Assembly (NCBI RefSeq): GCF_026626665.1
Contig: NZ_JAPNKE010000002.1
Location: forward strand, 6,115,168 to 6,179,167
Direction: 5' to 3'
Origin: Nannocystis pusilla
GTDB lineage: Bacteria > Myxococcota_A > Polyangia > Nannocystales > Nannocystaceae
Length of the DNA: 64,000 nt
The translations under genes were made by a program, and so were the position numbers. The notes under the pieces were generated by a model that worked only from the letters and a program-made list of their open reading frames with translations, did not search any database and was not told the origin of the DNA. Position 1 is the stretch's first letter. Every line of letters begins with the position of its first letter. Positions 36,082 through 47,510 of the stretch are shown here, piece after piece.

Positions 36082-37020
36082 TCAGAACCTGCCCTGAAGC
36101 ACGAGCCCGGCGCCGCCGCGCAGCCAGGTCGGCGCCAGGCCGAGGTCGCGGCGGGCCCGCTGCTGGCCGGCCGCGCCGGCGCCGATCAGGCCGATGCCGG
36201 TGACGACCAGCACGCCGCCGACCACCGCGGTGGCGATCGCCAGGGTGTTGGCGGCGGTGCCCTGGTCGAGCAGGTCGCTGTACACGGCCGGGTCGGTGAC
36301 GCCGTCGGCCTTGGCGGCCTCGCCGTCGCGGTCGACGCGGGCTCCGCGGGCGAGGCCGTAGGCCATCACGCCGAGGGCGATCGCCCCGGCGCCGGTGAGC
36401 GCGCCGCCGGCGATGGTGAGGCGACGCGCACGCCGGGCCTCGCGCTCCGCGTTCGCGCGGGCCTCGGCCTCGCGCGCCTCGCTGGCTTTCCGGGCGGCGA
36501 GGAGCGCGTCGCCGTCGTCCTCGCCGCGCCCCTCCGCGGTCTCGGCGGCGACCTGCTTGTCGGCCGCCTCGCGCGCCTCGGCGACGCGGATCTTCTCGCG
36601 CAGCTCGCCGAGCGTGCCCTGCACCTTGGCGGTGGTGTTCTTGTCCTTGGCGCTGATCGTCTGGAGGTAGTTGTCGAACAGCCGCTCGGCCTTGCGGAGG
36701 TACACGAGCTGCGGGTCGAGCTCGTACGCCTCGACGCAGGCCTGGGCGATCTGGTAGGCGAGCACGTTGCGCCGCTTGTCGTACGCGGGCTCGTTCGGCA
36801 GCGCCGCGTAGGCCTGCGTCCACAGCTCGATCGCGCCGGCGTAGTCGGCCGTCTCGAAGCGCGTCTGCGCCTCCTGCGCGAGCGCGCTTATCTTCGCGTT
36901 GAGCTCGTCGCTGGCCTTGGCCGGCGCCGCAGCGCGGACCTCGGGCACCGCCGGAAGGACGGCCAGCGCCGCCGCGAGCCCTGCGGACAACCATCGCCGC
37001 CCGTGCGTCGCCATCGCCAT
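36082..37020 (-). CDS. Secreted/membrane protein with TPR-like helices and two C-terminal membrane segments
   Basis: A 312-residue protein. The signal (MAMATHGRRWLSAGLAAALAVLPAVPEVRA) ends in a cleavable ARA-like site. Residues 40-150 are TPR-like helices (AQTRFETADYAGAIELWTQAYAALP, AYQIAQACVEAYELD), followed by a charged coiled coil rich in Ala, Glu and Arg. Two hydrophobic segments follow, IAGGALTGAGAIALGVMAYGL and TLAIATAVVGGVLVVTGIGLI. This layout is common for myxobacterial proteins next to kinases or envelope genes, with no known activity. It is divergent from the VWA-like gene. Confidence 0.7.
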   Translation of the reverse strand: MAMATHGRRWLSAGLAAALAVLPAVPEVRAAAPAKASDELNAKISALAQEAQTRFETADYAGAIELWTQAYAALPNEPAYDKRRNVLAYQIAQACVEAYELDPQLVYLRKAERLFDNYLQTISAKDKNTTAKVQGTLGELREKIRVAEAREAADKQVAAETAEGRGEDDGDALLAARKASEAREAEARANAEREARRARRLTIAGGALTGAGAIALGVMAYGLARGARVDRDGEAAKADGVTDPAVYSDLLDQGTAANTLAIATAVVGGVLVVTGIGLIGAGAAGQQRARRDLGLAPTWLRGGAGLVLQGRF

Positions 37021-37102
37021 GAAGGGCCGCGATCATATGCCGCCGGCCCCCACGGCCACAAGGCGCAGTTCCGCGCGCGTAAATGGCAGTTTGTGACGCT
37101 CG

Positions 37103-37116
37103 TGTCTTATGGGACA
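37103..37116. repeat. TGTCT-TATG-GGACA palindrome in divergent promoter region
   Basis: One-base variant (T-G pair in RNA) of the palindrome family, between divergent genes starting at 37020 and 37167. Confidence 0.5.
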
Positions 37117-37166
37117 GGTCGGCGGACGTTGCACCGCCGGCACGTCCTCGTCGATACTGCCAGGCG

Positions 37167-38300
37167 ATGGCGCGCCCGCTATTCGTCGCCTGGGCGCTCG
37201 CGCTCAGCGCCTGCTTCACCGGCGGTTTCCTGTCCGGCCAGCCCTGCACCGCCGACAGCGACTGCGGCCCGAGCCTGCGCTGCGAGGCCGGCGTGTGCGG
37301 CGGTCCCTCGGCGCAGACGAGCCCGACGACGACCACCACGGCGCCGACCACGACGACCACCGCGAGCGACGCGACCACCGTCGAGCCGACGTCGACCACG
37401 ACCACCACGACGACCTCCGACACGACGCTGTCGCCGCTGACGACCACGACGTCGACCGGCGAGGAGGAGACCACCGGCGGCGGCTGCGGGATCGGGCGCT
37501 GCAAGGACCTCGACCTCCTGTTCGTCGCCGACAACTCGCCGAGCATGCTGCTCAAGACCCTGATCCTGCTCGACTTCATCACCACGTTCGGCAACGAGAT
37601 GGTCCCCGAGCTGCGCCAGGCCTGCAGCGTCCACCTCGGCGTGGTCACCACCGAGGCCTACCCGCACAACCCCGTCGAGTGTCAGAAGCTGGGCGCGCTG
37701 GTCACCGCCGACAACAACGGCGACCCGTGCAGCTTCACCGAGGGCCTGCCCTACGCGACCCTGCCCGACCTCGACATGCCGCTGACGCTCGAGTGCCTGT
37801 TCAACATCGGCTCCGACGGCCACCCCGACGAGAAGCCGATCGACGCCCTGTTCTCGACGGTGGGCGCGCTCGACCCGTCGCTCAACACCGGCTGCAACCA
37901 GGGCTTTTACCGCCCGAGCGCGTTCCTCACGGTGATCATGCTGGCCGACGAGGACGACGACAACAACGACGCCCAGGGCCACGACGGCTCCGAAGAGATC
38001 TTCGAGAGCTTCTGGACCGGCTCGCTGACCAACATCAAGCCGACCGGGATCGACGACCTCTACATGGTCGGCCTGCTCGGCGATCCCAAGATGGGCCAGC
38101 CGGCCTGCGCCTGGGACCCGACCGAGAACGACGACGGGTTCGGCACCGAGACGACCCCCAAGCTGCGCGGTTTCATCCAGTCGCTGCCCCCGGAGCGTTA
38201 CGCGATCGACACGCTGTGCAACGTGGTGCCGGGGGGCAACGCGTACGGAGCGCTGCTGCAGGAAGTCCGGGCCGAGATTCGCGCCGCCTGCGGAGCGTGA
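37167..38300 (+). CDS. VWA-like lipoprotein
   Basis: A 377-residue lipoprotein: MARPLFVAWALALSAC signal, a short Cys-rich segment (PCTADSDCGPSLRCEAGVC), a Thr-rich linker of about 60 residues, then a domain starting DLLFVADNSPSM near residue 120. That is the position of the VWA MIDAS motif (DxSxS), here DNSPS, consistent with metal-dependent ligand binding. GCNQGFYRPSAFLTVIMLADEDDDNN resembles the later VWA strand and acidic loop. Related myxobacterial proteins are annotated as hypothetical VWA proteins. A longer upstream frame from 37083 lacks a signal. It ends 25 bases before the kinase gene, so they may be cotranscribed. Confidence 0.75.
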   Translation: MARPLFVAWALALSACFTGGFLSGQPCTADSDCGPSLRCEAGVCGGPSAQTSPTTTTTAPTTTTTASDATTVEPTSTTTTTTTSDTTLSPLTTTTSTGEEETTGGGCGIGRCKDLDLLFVADNSPSMLLKTLILLDFITTFGNEMVPELRQACSVHLGVVTTEAYPHNPVECQKLGALVTADNNGDPCSFTEGLPYATLPDLDMPLTLECLFNIGSDGHPDEKPIDALFSTVGALDPSLNTGCNQGFYRPSAFLTVIMLADEDDDNNDAQGHDGSEEIFESFWTGSLTNIKPTGIDDLYMVGLLGDPKMGQPACAWDPTENDDGFGTETTPKLRGFIQSLPPERYAIDTLCNVVPGGNAYGALLQEVRAEIRAACGA

Positions 38301-38325
38301 CCACCGCGGGCTGGCGTGCGGTATC

Positions 38326-40653
<2,328 letters not shown>

Positions 40654-40824
40654 AGCCGTCCGCGCCTGTCTCTTCCGCCAGGTGAAGATCGGGCATGCCC
40701 TCTCGAACACCCTCCCACCCTCCGCGCCACGTCGTCGCGTCGCGCGGCGTGACCGTGCCCGACCCGCGCGGCCCCGCCGTCTCCGCGCCGGGTCGAGCTC
40801 GGCCGTCCTGACCGCGACGGAGCG

Positions 40825-43286
40825 TCAGCCCGGGCAGATCTGGAAGGCGTCGGCGCCGAGGTTGTTGCCGGGGTGGCAGTCGGCGATCTTGTCGTCGGGG
40901 TCGACGTCGACGAACACGTTGCCCGTGCCGGCGAGGTTGGCGACGCACTTCACGACCTCGCACTGGCCGATCTGCAGCAGCATCGTCGTCGCGGCCTCGC
41001 ACACGACCGTGGCCATGCTGACGTCCTGGTCCAGGGTCATGGTCTCGAGGAAGGCGACGGTGACGCCGTCCTGGACCGCGTTGGTGCCGCGGTTGCACAC
41101 CTCGGCGGTCAGCTCGATCTCGCCGGCCCCGAAGGAGCACAGCTCGCCGATCTCGGCGAGCTCGACGGTGAGGTCGGCGATCTGCAGGGCGCCGACGTCG
41201 CCCTGGCTGTTCTGACGCAGGTTGTTGAGGCCCGGCGTCTGCCAGTTGTTGTTGATTCGCTGCACGGGGGGACGCGGGCGTCGTCGGTGACGTGGGTGAC
41301 GGAGTAGACGTGTTGGTTCCACACCGGACGAGAGTTGGCCCAGCGGTCCATCGGGTCGCGGTAGATGGCGAAGCCGGTCGAGGCCTTGAACGGGCCGCCC
41401 TCGGGGAACAGCGGGTCGGTCGCCGGGCAGCCGCCGGCCGGGGTGCGCGGGACGACGATCTCGGTGGCGAAGTCGCCGTCGACGTCGGCGATCGTCGGGT
41501 AGTCGAGGCCGGTGGCGCTCGAGGCCGGGGTGCTGAAGAGGACGGTGCCGGACTTGCCGTCGTAGACGCGGAGGTAGCACTCGTCGCGGTAGACGGCCTC
41601 GGCGTCGCCGTCGCCGTCGAAGTCGAAGATCGACGAACCCGTGGTCCTGGACGACTGGTCGTCCGAGGGCTGGGCCCACAGCACGCCGTCGGGCAGGTCC
41701 TTGGCCGCCTGCTCGGGGGCGCGTTCGCAGGTGCCGCCGGGGCGCTCGGGCGGGCTCATGCCCATGAGCGACGCCTGACAGTCGGGATCGTAGACGACGT
41801 ACTGCTCGGCGCCGGCGGAGGCGAACTCGACCTGGCCGTCGCCGTCGAAGTCGCTGATCGTGATCGGGCCGCCCTCGTCGGGATCGTCGACGGGGCCGGT
41901 CTTGTAGGTCTCGATCGGGCCCCACACGACGGCGCCGTCGAGCGACTGGATGCGGATCTGGCCCTTGTCGCCGGGCGCCGACAGGACGACGACCTCGGGC
42001 TGCTGCGCCGGATCGACGCCGGGGATGTTCGAGTAGAGGCCCACGTCGGCGACGCCGGTGAAGCCGTTGAGCTGTACCTGCGGGTTGGCGACAAACCACG
42101 GCTTGTCGACCCACTCGGTGGTCACCTCGTCCCAGCCGGCGACCCGACGCGCGGTCACGAGATCCATCTGCCCGTCGAGGTCGACGTCGGCGGCGTACTC
42201 CATGCCGGTGGCCTCGCTCTTCAGCCAGGTGGTGAGCAGGCAGCCCTCGGCGTCGAAGACCTGGCGGCCGACGAGGATCTCCGGGCGGTCGTCGTCGTCG
42301 AGGTCGATGAGCAGCGGGCTGGCGAGGGTGCTGCCGCTGCTGAAGGAGAGCGCCGCGTCGTCGTTGTCGCAGTCGCGGCCGTACCACATGCGCTCGAGCA
42401 CCGGCGGATCGACGGTGGAGTCGATGCGGACGGCGTAGAGCCGGACCTCGTCTCCGTCGTCGTCGGAGTTGAGGTGGTAGCTGACGAGCTCGGGGTGGCC
42501 GCCCTGCGGGACATCGCCGTCGAGGTCGCCGACCGCCCAGGTGGCGGCGTAGGCCGGGCGGTTCGTGAAGTCGGGCTCGTCGACGCCGCCGAGGCGCATC
42601 TGCTCCTCGCATGTGCGGCCGTCGAACACGCGCAGGGTGCCGAGGCGGCTGTCGTTGGCGTTGTGGAAGGTGGTGACGATGATCGAGGGCTGGAGCTTGC
42701 CCGGGTCCTTGTCGAGGTTGAGGTCGGCGATCGACGGGGTGGTGTAGATGCGGTTCGAGGCGACGGTCGGGTCGTCGGCGGCGGTGCCCGTCCACTCGCA
42801 TTGCAGGGTGGGAGTGACGCCCTCGGGGATCGGGGGCTTGGTGCAGTCGGGGTCGTTGATGACGGCGGGAGGGACGTCGTAGGGGATGCACACGCCGTCG
42901 GCGTCGCAGTAGGAGTCGCCGGGGCAGTCGTCGTGGGTGAGGCAAGGACCGAGGTCGGGGATGCAGGTCTCGTACTTGCAGATGAAGTTGTCGGGGCAAC
43001 CGCCGCAGGCGGGGTCACCCGTGGTGTCGACCGTGGTCGCGGTCGGGTCCGTCGCCGTGGTCGAGGTGCCGGTGGTCGGCGGGTCGACCGGGTCGGTCGT
43101 GCCGGTGTCAGGTTCGGAGGTGCCGGTGGTCGGGGGCAGCGCGGTCGTGCTGCCGGGGACCCCGGTCGGGTTGTCCGTGAGGCCGCCATCGGTGCTCGAG
43201 CCCGCCGAGGCGTTGCCGTCATCGCCGCATCCGGCCGCCCACGTCACCGCACCCACCAGGACCCACGGACTCCAACGCATTCGCAT
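40825..43286 (-). CDS. VCBS/FG-GAP repeat lipoprotein, apparent frame break
   Basis: The lipoprotein starts MRMRWSPWVLVGAVTWAAGC at 43286 (lipobox AAGC), with a Thr/Gly/Asp/Pro linker of about 75 residues and a Cys-rich module (CPDNFICKYETC). Integrin-like VCBS/FG-GAP blades follow: PSIADLNLDKDPGKLQPSII, GDLDGDVPQGGHPELV, DVDLDGQMDLVTARR, ISDFDGDGQVEFASAG, IFDFDGDGDAEAVYRD and IADVDGDFATEIVVP, each a calcium-binding DxDxDG loop. The frame breaks at a run of six G (C in coding sense) at 41266-41271. With one more C the chain continues VQRINNNWQTPG to a CARDB-like end at 40825. About 820 residues in all. A cell-surface adhesion role is likely. Confidence 0.82.
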
Positions 43287-43764
43287 CGGCGCATCGTCGA
43301 CAACGGGGCGTGCGGCGTCAAGCCGCGGCGCCGCGCGTACGCGATTTCCTGGCCCGAGGGACAGGTGATGAAGTTCCGTCGCCGGCGCCGGGGGACAGAG
43401 GCCTCGGCGGTCTCCGAGGCACCCGCAACGGGGCTCACGGCAGCTCGAGGCGAGGTACCGCGCGCGCTCTTCGTGCACCGGGGATCGAGCAGCTCGCGGG
43501 TGCTCGCCGTGCCGCAATGCAGACCGCAGGGGAGCGCCGGCAGTCCGTGTCAGGGTTGCCCGGGATGTCGGAGAGCGTTCGGCCGCGCGCCGCGGGCGAG
43601 CGCTCGCCGCACGCAAGCAGACGCACGCGAGGAGCGCGGCGAGGCGCCGGGGTTGCGGTACAGGGCGTGGCGGCTTCCCTCGAACTCGGACATGGGAGCT
43701 GCGCCTGTGACGACCCGGCATGTCCCCCGGGACATGTCCCGGCCGATGTGCCATCCTCGGCGCC
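43287..43764. other. Divergent interval with palindrome
   Basis: About 478 bases between divergent genes. A perfect palindrome CATGTCC-CCCG-GGACATG lies at 43719-43736 (core 43721-43734), 29 bases before the LRR gene start and immediately followed by TCCC. No gene is supported. Confidence 0.5.
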
Positions 43765-44613
43765 ATGGACGATCGCCTCGGCGCGCTGACCGACCTGTTG
43801 CAGCAGACCCCCAGCGAGGCGCTATGGGACGCGCTCTGTGAGGAGCTCGCGCGGTGGGACCCGAAGGCGCTGGCGCAGGTCGCCCTGCCGCGCGTGCAGG
43901 CGGAGCTGGAGCGCTGGCCGGACGAGGTCGAGCGGTGGGCCGACGCCGGGCCGCTGGTGACCGTGCAGCGCGTGACGGGGCCCGCGGCGCTGAAGAAGCT
44001 GGCGCAGGCGGGCCAGCCGGTGCGGTGGCTGGAGCTGCGGCTGGGCGCCGTGGGCGAGCGCGCGGTGCCGGGGCTCGTCGCCAGCCTGCAGGCGCTGCAG
44101 CCCCACGGCCTGTCGCTCGAGGTCGAGGAGGTGGACGACGGCAACGGGGTCGCGCCGCTCGCCGAGCTGGACGCGCCGCGGCTGCGCGTGTTGACGATCG
44201 AGGCGCCCGGGCTGGGCGACGCCGCGGCCGAGAACATCGCCGACAACCCGAAGCTGACCGGGCTGCGGCGCCTGTCGCTGGCCGGCTCCGGGCTCACGAG
44301 CGCGGGGGCCAAGGCGCTGGCCAAGGCGTCGCACCTGGCCAGCCTCGAAGCGCTCGACCTCGCCAACAACAAGCCGGGCGACGCGGGCCTGCGCGCGCTG
44401 CTGCAGAGCCCGCACATCGGGCGCCTGACGACGCTGTCGCTGGCCGGCTGCGGGCTCGGGCCGAAGGCCGCCCAGCTGCTGGCGCAGAGCAGCGCCGTGG
44501 CTCGATTGACGACGCTCGAGCTGGCCGACAATCGCCTCACCGCCGCGGGTCGGGCCGCCCTGGCCGCGTCGCCGCACCTCGGCGAGGCGGTCAAGCGCGC
44601 GCTGCCGGACTGA
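43765..44613 (+). CDS. Leucine-rich repeat (RNI-like) protein
   Basis: A 282-residue protein without a signal peptide, starting MDDRLGALTDLLQQ. The C-terminal half has RNI-type leucine-rich repeats: GLRRLSLAGSGLTSAGAKALAKASHLASLEALDLANNKPGD (in two repeat units), LTTLSLAGCGLGPKAAQLL and LTTLELADNRLTAAGRAAL. The N-terminal helical part (SEALWDALCEELARWDPKAL) resembles the short N-terminal domain that precedes LRRs in many myxobacterial paralogues. It is probably a cytoplasmic protein-interaction scaffold with no enzyme motif. Its 3' end faces the tandem array and then the end of tssA. Confidence 0.78.
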   Translation: MDDRLGALTDLLQQTPSEALWDALCEELARWDPKALAQVALPRVQAELERWPDEVERWADAGPLVTVQRVTGPAALKKLAQAGQPVRWLELRLGAVGERAVPGLVASLQALQPHGLSLEVEEVDDGNGVAPLAELDAPRLRVLTIEAPGLGDAAAENIADNPKLTGLRRLSLAGSGLTSAGAKALAKASHLASLEALDLANNKPGDAGLRALLQSPHIGRLTTLSLAGCGLGPKAAQLLAQSSAVARLTTLELADNRLTAAGRAALAASPHLGEAVKRALPD

Positions 44614-44685
44614 CCGGCGGTTGAGAAATACCGGCGGCGCCGCCTGCGGTCGAGCTGCTGCTGCTGTCCCTGGGGCCATGTAATA

Positions 44686-45048
44686 TGTCCCAGAGGACAG
44701 GATTCACGCTCCGTCAGCCGCGCGTCCCTGCCTCGGCCGCGTCAGTGCAACGAGTGTCCCAGGGGGAGTGTACGTGTCCCCGAGGACAGACTCCGCGCTC
44801 CGTCAGCCGCGCGTCCTTGCCTCGGCCGCGTCAGTACAACGGCTGTCCCTCGGGACGGTTTACGCGTCCCCGAGGACAGACTCCGCGATCCGTCAGTTGT
44901 GCGTCCCTGTCGGGCGCGTGGCAACGTCTGTCCCGATGGACAGATTACGTGTCCCCGAGGACAGACCCCGCGATCCGTCGGCCGCGGGGCGCCCCGGTCC
45001 GGGGCACGTCGGCTGTCCCGAGGGACATTTCACATGTCCCTCGGAAAC
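44686..45048. repeat. Tandem array of 85-90 bp units with paired TGTCC/GGACA palindromes
   Basis: Four full units start at 44686, 44775, 44865 and 44950, with a partial fifth at 45035. Each opens with TGTCC-N4-GGACA (CAGA, CCGA, CCGA, CCGA loops; the third unit begins CGTCC), runs through a conserved CTCCGCG(C/A)TCCGTCAG block, and ends with a second TGTCC hairpin. Perfect cores lie at 44686, 44775, 44929, 44950 and 45014. Units 1 and 2 are nearly identical over about 60 bases; units 3 and 4 diverge in the middle. It fills the space between the convergent ends of the LRR gene and tssA. Unit lengths are not all multiples of three, so it is not coding. It is not CRISPR-like because the inter-palindrome sequence is itself repeated. 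Confidence 0.8.
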
Positions 45049-45051
45049 AAC

Positions 45052-47487
45052 TCAGCTCTTCGGCACCAGCGCGGCCGCGCGGACCGGGTCGAGGCCGGCG
45101 AGGCGGGCCAGCGCCGCGTCGACGAGCGCCTTCTCGGCGGGCTGAGCCTTCGGCGCCGCGCGCACGTGGCCCTCGAGGCAGCGGGCCGCCAGCTCCGGCT
45201 CCCACGCCTCGAGGTGTTGCCCGTCGATCTCGCCGACCAGCCCGGCGAACAGCGAGCGAGCCAGGCCGAGCTCGCCGCCGTCGAGGCAGGCCTCGGCCAG
45301 CTCGACGCGGCGGAGGAAGCGAGACCGACCACCCACAGCCGACTGCACGCGCGCGGCGCCGAGGCGCAGGCCCTCCTCGCGCTTGCCGCGGAGCAGGCCC
45401 TTGATCTGCGCGATCGCGGCGTCGTCGATCCCGCTGGCCACCGGCGCCGCGATCACGATCTGCGCCGGACCCCCGGCCCCGGCCGCCGGAGCAGCCCCGC
45501 CACCGCCGCCACCGCCGCCGCCGCCGAGCGCCTCGCGCTCGAGCAGCGCCCGGGTCGCGTCGCTGCACATCGGCACGCCCGAGTTGTCCTTGAGCTCGAA
45601 GATCTTCGGCAGGCGCGTCAGCAGGGCGCCGACCTCGGCCAGAAGGCCGCGCAGGGCCGCGTCGTGGTCGGGGCCGAGGTGCTTGAGCGCCTCGATGCTG
45701 TAGCGGTGCAGGTCGAGCGTGAACCGATTCATCGGCAGCAGCGACTCGCTGTTCTCGACCAGCTCGGGCCACTTGCCCGCGTTCATCAGCGCCTCGAGGC
45801 GGTTGCGTTCGCCCTCGGGCAGGCCGTTGATCGCCGTGTTGCCGTCGGGGCGGATCGGCGGCGGCGCGGCGATGTAGATCCACAGGCCCGAGCGCAGCAG
45901 GCGGTAGGCCAGCGCGTCGCTCGTCTTGGCCCGGCGCAGCGCGTGCCCCAGCTTGACCAACTCCTCGCCGGTGCCGCGCAGGAACTTGTCGACCGCGGCG
46001 AGGTCGGCGGTCGGCGCGGCGGCGACGGCCTTGGGCGGCTCGATGGTGACGGCCGGCTTCGGCGGGCTGGCCTGAGAGACAGGTGGCGGCGCCTGCGGGG
46101 GCGGCGGCGGAGGCGGCGGCGCCTGGGGCGGCGGCGCCGGAGCCTCGACCTTCGGCGGCGGCGGCGGCGGCGGCGGAGCGGCCGGCTTCGGCGGCTCGGG
46201 GGCGGGGATCGTCAGCAGCAGCTGATCGATCGACTGCAGCAGCGGGCGCAGGTTGGGCGCCTGGTCGGCGTAGCGGGCCCGCACCACCTGCTGCAGGCGC
46301 GTCGTGTTGTCCTTGAGCTGCTCGAGCGCCGCGCGCTCGTTCGGCTTCGGCTGCCACGCCCCCAGCTCCGGCTCGATCTGCTCGAGCACCCCGCGCAGCG
46401 CCCCCGCGCGGCCGCGCAGGCGGGCCGCCGGCGGGAACGCGGTGTCCCAGAACGCGTCGGCGACCTCGGCGAGGATCGCCACGCCGAGCGCGAGGCCGTC
46501 GATGCGCCGCGTCTTGAACCGCGCCAGCGCCTGGTGGCACGCCACCCGCAGGTCCTTCGCCTGCGTCTTCAGCACGGTGTCGGCGTTCTGCACGATCCCG
46601 GCCCAGTCGATCGCCCCGCCGGTCGGCGACTGCAGCTTGTCGATCTCGGCCAGGATCGCCTGGTACTCGCCCGACTCGGTCGGGTCGCGGCCCGCCGGGT
46701 TGGCGCCGGCGATCGGCGCGAGCCACGGCCCGGCGATGTCCTTCGGGGTCGGCTTGGCGGGCGGCGGCGGCGGCTCGGGCGCGGCGACCGGCGGCGGCGC
46801 GGCGGGCGTCGCAGCTGCGGCAGCCGGAGCGGCGGCCGGGGGCGGCGCTGCGGCTGTCTGCGAGGACATGTCCGGAGAGACCTGTCCCGAAGGCGCTTCG
46901 GGCTGCGGCTCGGCCTTGGGCTCGGGCGGCAGGGTCGCCTGGATGCTGTCGAGGAGGTCGCTCCACTCCTTGAAGGAGGGCACGTGGTCGCCGAGCTTGT
47001 CGCGGGCGCGGCCGCGGAGCTGCTTGCTGGCGGTGACGAGGGCGGTGATCGCCGCGCGGTCGGACACCTGCGGGGTGTAGCTCTGCAGCGCCGAGGCGGC
47101 GTGCTCGAGCAGCCACTTGAGCGCGGTGCCGCGGCCCTTGGCGCGGGCGACCGGCGGGTACATCGTGTCCCAGAAGCGGTCGAACAGGCCGTCGACGACG
47201 AGGACGGCGACGGCGAGGCCGTGGATCCCGCGGGTCTTGTGCAGGGCGAAGCCGAAGTAGGCGGCGACGAGGAGGTCCTTGGCGACCTTGCCGAGGATCT
47301 CGCGGCCCAGGCTCTCGACGCGCGGCCACACGACGGCCTCGCCGATCGGCGAGTTCTCCTTGTCGACCTCGACCCGCAGCTCCTGGTAGCGCTCGTCGGT
47401 GCTGGGGTTCTTGCCGCCGGGCTCGGCGGCGGAGATGGGCGCGAGCAGGGCCTCGGCCTCCTTGATGAACACCTCGGCGATCGCCAC
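45052..47487 (-). CDS. tssA: T6SS baseplate/cap protein TssA with two ImpA_N domains
   Basis: An 811-residue TssA, which starts and coordinates sheath and tube assembly. It starts at GTG 47487 after a strong AGGAGGGAG site. The first ImpA_N domain is at about residues 10-135 (LLAPISAAEPGGKNPSTDERYQ, FDRFWDTMYPP). An Ala/Pro spacer follows, then a second ImpA_N copy at about 245-380 (WLAPIAGANPAGRDPTESGEYQ, ADAFWDTAFPP). After a poly-Pro stretch comes the VasJ-like C-terminal part (SDALAYRLLRSGLWIYI, ALMNAGKWPELVENSESLLP) with a Gly10 run. Usual TssA has one ImpA_N and 350-550 residues, so the doubling is unusual. A TGTCT-GCGA-GGACA palindrome variant at 46855-46868 falls in the spacer. It is the last gene of the right T6SS operon. 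Confidence 0.93.
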   Translation of the reverse strand: MAIAEVFIKEAEALLAPISAAEPGGKNPSTDERYQELRVEVDKENSPIGEAVVWPRVESLGREILGKVAKDLLVAAYFGFALHKTRGIHGLAVAVLVVDGLFDRFWDTMYPPVARAKGRGTALKWLLEHAASALQSYTPQVSDRAAITALVTASKQLRGRARDKLGDHVPSFKEWSDLLDSIQATLPPEPKAEPQPEAPSGQVSPDMSSQTAAAPPPAAAPAAAAATPAAPPPVAAPEPPPPPAKPTPKDIAGPWLAPIAGANPAGRDPTESGEYQAILAEIDKLQSPTGGAIDWAGIVQNADTVLKTQAKDLRVACHQALARFKTRRIDGLALGVAILAEVADAFWDTAFPPAARLRGRAGALRGVLEQIEPELGAWQPKPNERAALEQLKDNTTRLQQVVRARYADQAPNLRPLLQSIDQLLLTIPAPEPPKPAAPPPPPPPPKVEAPAPPPQAPPPPPPPPQAPPPVSQASPPKPAVTIEPPKAVAAAPTADLAAVDKFLRGTGEELVKLGHALRRAKTSDALAYRLLRSGLWIYIAAPPPIRPDGNTAINGLPEGERNRLEALMNAGKWPELVENSESLLPMNRFTLDLHRYSIEALKHLGPDHDAALRGLLAEVGALLTRLPKIFELKDNSGVPMCSDATRALLEREALGGGGGGGGGGAAPAAGAGGPAQIVIAAPVASGIDDAAIAQIKGLLRGKREEGLRLGAARVQSAVGGRSRFLRRVELAEACLDGGELGLARSLFAGLVGEIDGQHLEAWEPELAARCLEGHVRAAPKAQPAEKALVDAALARLAGLDPVRAAALVPKS

Positions 47488-47510
47488 GGCTCCCTCCTAT
47501 TCCCCTCGGC

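Noticed and set aside
41292..43841. An 849-codon open frame antisense to the VCBS lipoprotein
   Set aside because: Arises from the codon bias of the true minus-strand gene; composition is abnormal (Val, Asp, Gly, Arg repeats) and it has no recognisable motif.
44686..45048. CRISPR array
   Set aside because: The sequence between palindromes is repeated from unit to unit, units are ~85-90 bp without unique 30-40 bp spacers, and no cas gene is nearby.
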